In this document: positions 61,549 to 64,000 of the stretch, piece after piece
Numbering within the stretch: position 1 is the first letter of the stretch
How the letters are laid out: the number at the start of each line of letters is the position of its first letter
DNA from: Leptothermofonsia sichuanensis E412
Lineage (GTDB): Bacteria > Cyanobacteriota > Cyanobacteriia > Leptolyngbyales > Leptolyngbyaceae
Length of the DNA: 64,000 nucleotides
Direction of reading: 5' to 3'
Assembly (NCBI RefSeq): GCF_019891175.1
Contig: NZ_CP072600.1
Location: 3,410,001-3,474,000, forward strand
The notes under the pieces: model-generated
What the model was told of the DNA's origin: nothing
Databases searched by the model: none
Seen by the model: only the letters and a program-made list of their open reading frames with translations
Made by a program: the position numbers and the translations under genes

Positions 61549-62185
61549 ATTTTTTCTCCTTTTCAACAAAGTCAAGTGAGTAGAAGGTGTTGCTGAATCG
61601 CAGAATGAATTGAAGACCTTAATTGAAGACCTTAAATCTATTCAATTTAAATTCGCTCCCAGCATCAGCAACGCCGGGTAAAAGAACTAATCTGAGACAC
61701 AAGCATAGCTACAGCACCAACCTTTGCCAGACTATCTCAAGCAACGCCTTAACACAGGTATGGCTATCCAGCTTTACAGCAGTTTTCAAACGATCGCCCC
61801 ACAGCAAATGCATGGGCATTCAGACAACACAGAAAATTTATGGGGCACACATCAATGAAAATTGCGTTCATTCATTCATGGAATCAAAACAATCCATAAT
61901 CCAGATATTACTGATAGTTCTGTGAGTGTGAATCTATCAGGGGAACGATTGTTGGGAGACAGGCAGGCCAGAATAGCTCTGTCTTTTGGCGATCTATCTT
62001 TTAGGTAAGGCTCGTTAGCTATAGCTGGTATAAATCCAGCGACCATACCTGAATGGCACTGAGATATGGGGTTGGCGATCTCCAACTTCTCGAAGAAGTT
62101 GGAGATCTGAGCGATCGCATTCGGCTTCATTCAATGACATTCGAGCATACCCGACTTCTGGATTCTGACCCAGTGACTGACTACA
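61549..62185. other. intergenic region of about 640 bases
   Basis: Between the YqaE-type gene and the 62186 gene. Contents: AT-rich segments, a strong hairpin at 62077-62107, and ORFs in no consistent frame. I see no gene in it. Confidence 0.45.
62077..62107. repeat. perfect 14-bp stem hairpin, loop CGA
   Basis: GATCTCCAACTTCT pairs exactly with AGAAGTTGGAGATC around CGA. The stem is flanked by GGCGATC / GAGCGATCGC. GAAGTTGGAGATC-like hairpins occur in many cyanobacterial intergenic regions, so this may be part of a wider family. Strong enough to form in RNA or DNA. Confidence 0.7.
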
Positions 62186-62713
62186 CTAGAGCTTAGAAGC
62201 CGTCGATTGCAGCATTTCCCTCAGCCGTTGACGGATCTGATGCTGTTTTTCCATCAGGGTCGTTTTGAGTTGTGCAAATCGGCCTTCCAGCTCAGCCTGC
62301 TTCCCTTCGTCCAGAGAACCGTACCAGGCTTTTGCTTTCTCCGTCATGCACTGCTTCAAAACCAGGAAGCGGTCATTCAACCGGGCTGTTAACCAGGTGT
62401 CAAAGGCCGCCAGTTGCTTGCCCAGCCCGGTTAATTGTTCTTCCAGCTTTTCTCCTCCAGGATTGCCATCAAAAGGTCCGGTGAAGTTTTCTTTGAGGCT
62501 GGTGCCTTTCTGCTTCAGTTCTTCAACCGTAACGGTAAACGCATCCTGGGCGATCGCCCGAATCTCATCTGTTCCCTCTTTGACCTCGATCGCGGCCTGG
62601 GAAAATGCCTCTTTGACAATTCCCTGAACCCGCTCTGCCCGATCCCGCTCCTTACTTCTGACTTTTTCAAACTCTGTCACAATCCGATTTTTCACCGATA
62701 CAGCCTCAGTCAT
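62186..62713 (-). CDS. helical protein of unknown function
   Basis: A 175-residue, highly charged, helical protein rich in Lys, Glu and Gln (VKNRIVTEFEKVRSKERDRA, ERVQGIVKEAFSQAAIEVKE, AKAWYGSLDEGKQAELEGRF, LMEKQHQIRQRLREMLQ). No membrane span and no signal peptide; long amphipathic helices suggest coiled-coil or apolipoprotein-like bundles. I do not recognise the family. GGAGGAAGC stands before the ATG at 62713. It sits among small membrane/stress-type genes and may be a stress-related protein, by context only. Confidence 0.6.
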   Translation of the reverse strand: MTEAVSVKNRIVTEFEKVRSKERDRAERVQGIVKEAFSQAAIEVKEGTDEIRAIAQDAFTVTVEELKQKGTSLKENFTGPFDGNPGGEKLEEQLTGLGKQLAAFDTWLTARLNDRFLVLKQCMTEKAKAWYGSLDEGKQAELEGRFAQLKTTLMEKQHQIRQRLREMLQSTASKL

Positions 62714-62863
62714 GACGCTTCCTCCAAACAACATTCATCATTGAAACCACTACCAATGGTCAGGTATGGCTCAGAGGTTATGTAATCCATCCCTGAACCT
62801 GATCCCTGACACCTGACCGGGCGTTGCTGATTTTGGGTATAAATTGAGTGTCATCCGAATTGT

Positions 62864-62957
62864 TATAGCGATCCTATCTGGATTGTGAGAAAGGATTCCC
62901 CAGAAATCTTTTCTCACAAAGCCTCTCACTCTCACAATTGAATTCAGGACTGCTATA
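62864..62957. repeat. 95-bp GTGAGAAAGGAT palindromic repeat, copy D
   Basis: TATAGCGATCCTATCTGG to GAATTCAGGACTGCTATAT, the unbroken reference copy in this orientation. Both ends sit in TATA contexts. Located between the helical protein and the YkvA-type gene. Confidence 0.75.
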
Positions 62958-63002
62958 TCTGAATTAAAGACTTTCAATTCATACGGCTGTTCAGCAGCAC
63001 CC

Positions 63003-63257
63003 CTAACTGACACTCACGTCAGCACTTTTTTCTCTACGCACTTTTCGTTGCTCCAGTGCAAATTGGGAAAGTTCACTGACCAGCAATGTTGCCACAATCC
63101 CATCGTCAATCCATCCCACAACCGGGATCACATCCGTCACCAGATCAATTGGGCTGAAGAGATAAATTAAACTGCCCAGGACCACCAACCAGCGATATTT
63201 TGAGTTCCGCAATACAGTCCGGTAGAGATTGTAGAGCGGTTTAATTAGAAACTTCAT
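63003..63257 (-). CDS. YkvA family (DUF1232) membrane protein
   Basis: An 84-residue protein. The core YRWLVVLGSLIYLFSPIDLV and DVIPVVGWIDDGIVATLLVS is the DUF1232/YkvA signature (SPIDLxPD-type turn between two helices). The tail is basic. Function unknown; often found in stress contexts. Start ATG at 63257. Confidence 0.88.
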   Translation of the reverse strand: MKFLIKPLYNLYRTVLRNSKYRWLVVLGSLIYLFSPIDLVTDVIPVVGWIDDGIVATLLVSELSQFALEQRKVRREKSADVSVS

Positions 63258-63394
63258 TCAGGTTCCCCTCCAACGACAATTTGATCCTCGCAAATTTGCA
63301 TTCAAACCTCTGGTGTGGAAAACCCATGATTTTGTCGTATCTGTCCCACCAGCAGTAGAAACAACCGAACCACCGGGGCGGGAAACCGCTCGCC

Positions 63395-64000
63395 TTACTG
63401 ACTTCCCCCTTCCCTCTCTGTTGCCGGTGCCTGCAACTGACTCCGACTCAATGCCGCTTCAACGGCCTGTTGCTGATCTCGACGAGTAATCCACTGGTGG
63501 TAGGTACGATTGTGGACCGCGACAGAGTGCCCCATCATGCGAGCGGCAACCGTATCAGGCAAGCCAAAGTGAATGGTGCGGACTGCCCAGGCGTGGCGCA
63601 GGTTGTAGGGCGAAAAGGGCAGGCCATAGCGGCGAAACTGGGAGGTCACCCGCTGCCCGATCCGTTGCAAGGTTGTACAGGTGAGATCGGTTTGAATTTG
63701 GGGCAGGTTGATGTCCCGCAAATGAAACTGGTCTACCCATTCGGGATAGAAGGGCCAGACCTCATGTTCCCCGGTTTTGGTGGTAGCCAGTACCCGGATG
63801 GTGGCTTCGCGATCGCCCCTGGTCAGGCTGGAGTAGTCACAGAAGAAGACTTCGTGATTCCGTAACCCATAGGTTGCCATAACCCCGTACACAAACTGCC
63901 AGGTCGGGTTTGGAATGGTTTTCCAGGTGTCTACAATCAATTCATCGGAGGGCAGGTCCCGGAACTGGGTGCGGCGGCTGCCATACTCACCCCAGTATTC
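63395..64000 (-). CDS. tyrosine recombinase/integrase, 5' part beyond right edge
   Basis: The frame runs to the window edge, so the N-terminal part lies outside. The catalytic domain is visible: box I Arg in YGLRNHEVFFCDYSSLT, box II NLRHAWAVR with its first position Tyr (YNLRH) instead of the usual His, and the nucleophile in MMGHSVAVHNRTYHQW. It is followed by a Gln-rich tail. It resembles site-specific integrases common in cyanobacteria. No attachment site or phage gene is visible in the window, so the element it served is outside or lost. Confidence 0.82.
   Translation of the reverse strand, partial: EYWGEYGSRRTQFRDLPSDELIVDTWKTIPNPTWQFVYGVMATYGLRNHEVFFCDYSSLTRGDREATIRVLATTKTGEHEVWPFYPEWVDQFHLRDINLPQIQTDLTCTTLQRIGQRVTSQFRRYGLPFSPYNLRHAWAVRTIHFGLPDTVAARMMGHSVAVHNRTYHQWITRRDQQQAVEAALSRSQLQAPATEREGGSQ

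Overview
The window comes from a cyanobacterium, most likely a filamentous Leptolyngbya/Oscillatoriales-type organism. The evidence is photosystem I psaI, the ndhF-ndhD pair of the thylakoid NDH-1 complex, ycf23, a CPP1-like protein, a CrtO-type carotene ketolase, a CyaC-type adenylate cyclase, several cyanobacteria-only small proteins (DUF4327, DUF928) and the very frequent HIP1 octamer GCGATCGC. Base composition is near balanced. The species cannot be named from the sequence.

Layout. 1-5.6 kb: a DUF928 protein cut by the left edge, a DUF4157 (eCIS-core type) protein with an unknown C-terminal domain, and a translationally coupled alpha/beta hydrolase - carotenoid oxygenase pair followed by a DUF3887 protein. 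5.8-9.8 kb: ndhF and ndhD. 10-18.4 kb: a short gene relic, HU, a RodZ-like protein, a CPP1-like protein, two tandem OmpR-type regulators, a WecG/TagA glycosyltransferase, an SDR, ispG and an RRM protein. 18.5-24 kb: a small conserved protein, the B12-dependent ribonucleotide reductase, and a restriction-modification locus in which the methylase looks intact but the SacI-family nuclease is broken. 24-29.2 kb: a CyaC-like cyclase and an IS630-type insertion sequence. 29.5-37 kb: an LCP protein, RtcB, a class A PBP with an FHA domain, an IS1 relic, an exported protein and obgE. 37.5-42.2 kb: DUF4327, an FHA Ser/Thr kinase, a PP2C phosphatase and tRNA-Gln. 42-50 kb: psaI, a large unrecognised 884-residue protein, a YjbQ-family protein and a secreted beta-helix/SPOR protein. 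50-58 kb: a TM0106-family nuclease, small proteins, ycf23, a Uma2 gene split by a short mobile element, a saccharopine-dehydrogenase-like protein and CrtO. 58.5-64 kb: a transketolase/phosphoketolase-like enzyme, small membrane proteins and a tyrosine recombinase cut by the right edge.

Functional themes. One is envelope growth: RodZ-like, LCP, FHA-PBP1, SPOR protein, and a kinase/phosphatase pair that could signal to an FHA reader. A second is carotenoid and photosynthetic metabolism: carotenoid oxygenase, CrtO, ispG, NDH-1, psaI. A third is signalling: CyaC-like, tandem regulators, FHA-STK/PP2C.

The most unusual property of the window is its intergenic DNA. Several families of roughly 65-120 bp imperfect palindromes are scattered between genes. 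Where ends can be fixed they are flanked by a 2-bp duplication, usually TA. Reconstructed empty sites show that members really inserted: into a Uma2 gene, into the SacI-family nuclease gene, into one another (nested), and next to an IS630 element whose end sequences some of them share. They look like several co-resident families of IS630/Tc1-type miniature elements (MITEs), and they have broken at least two genes.
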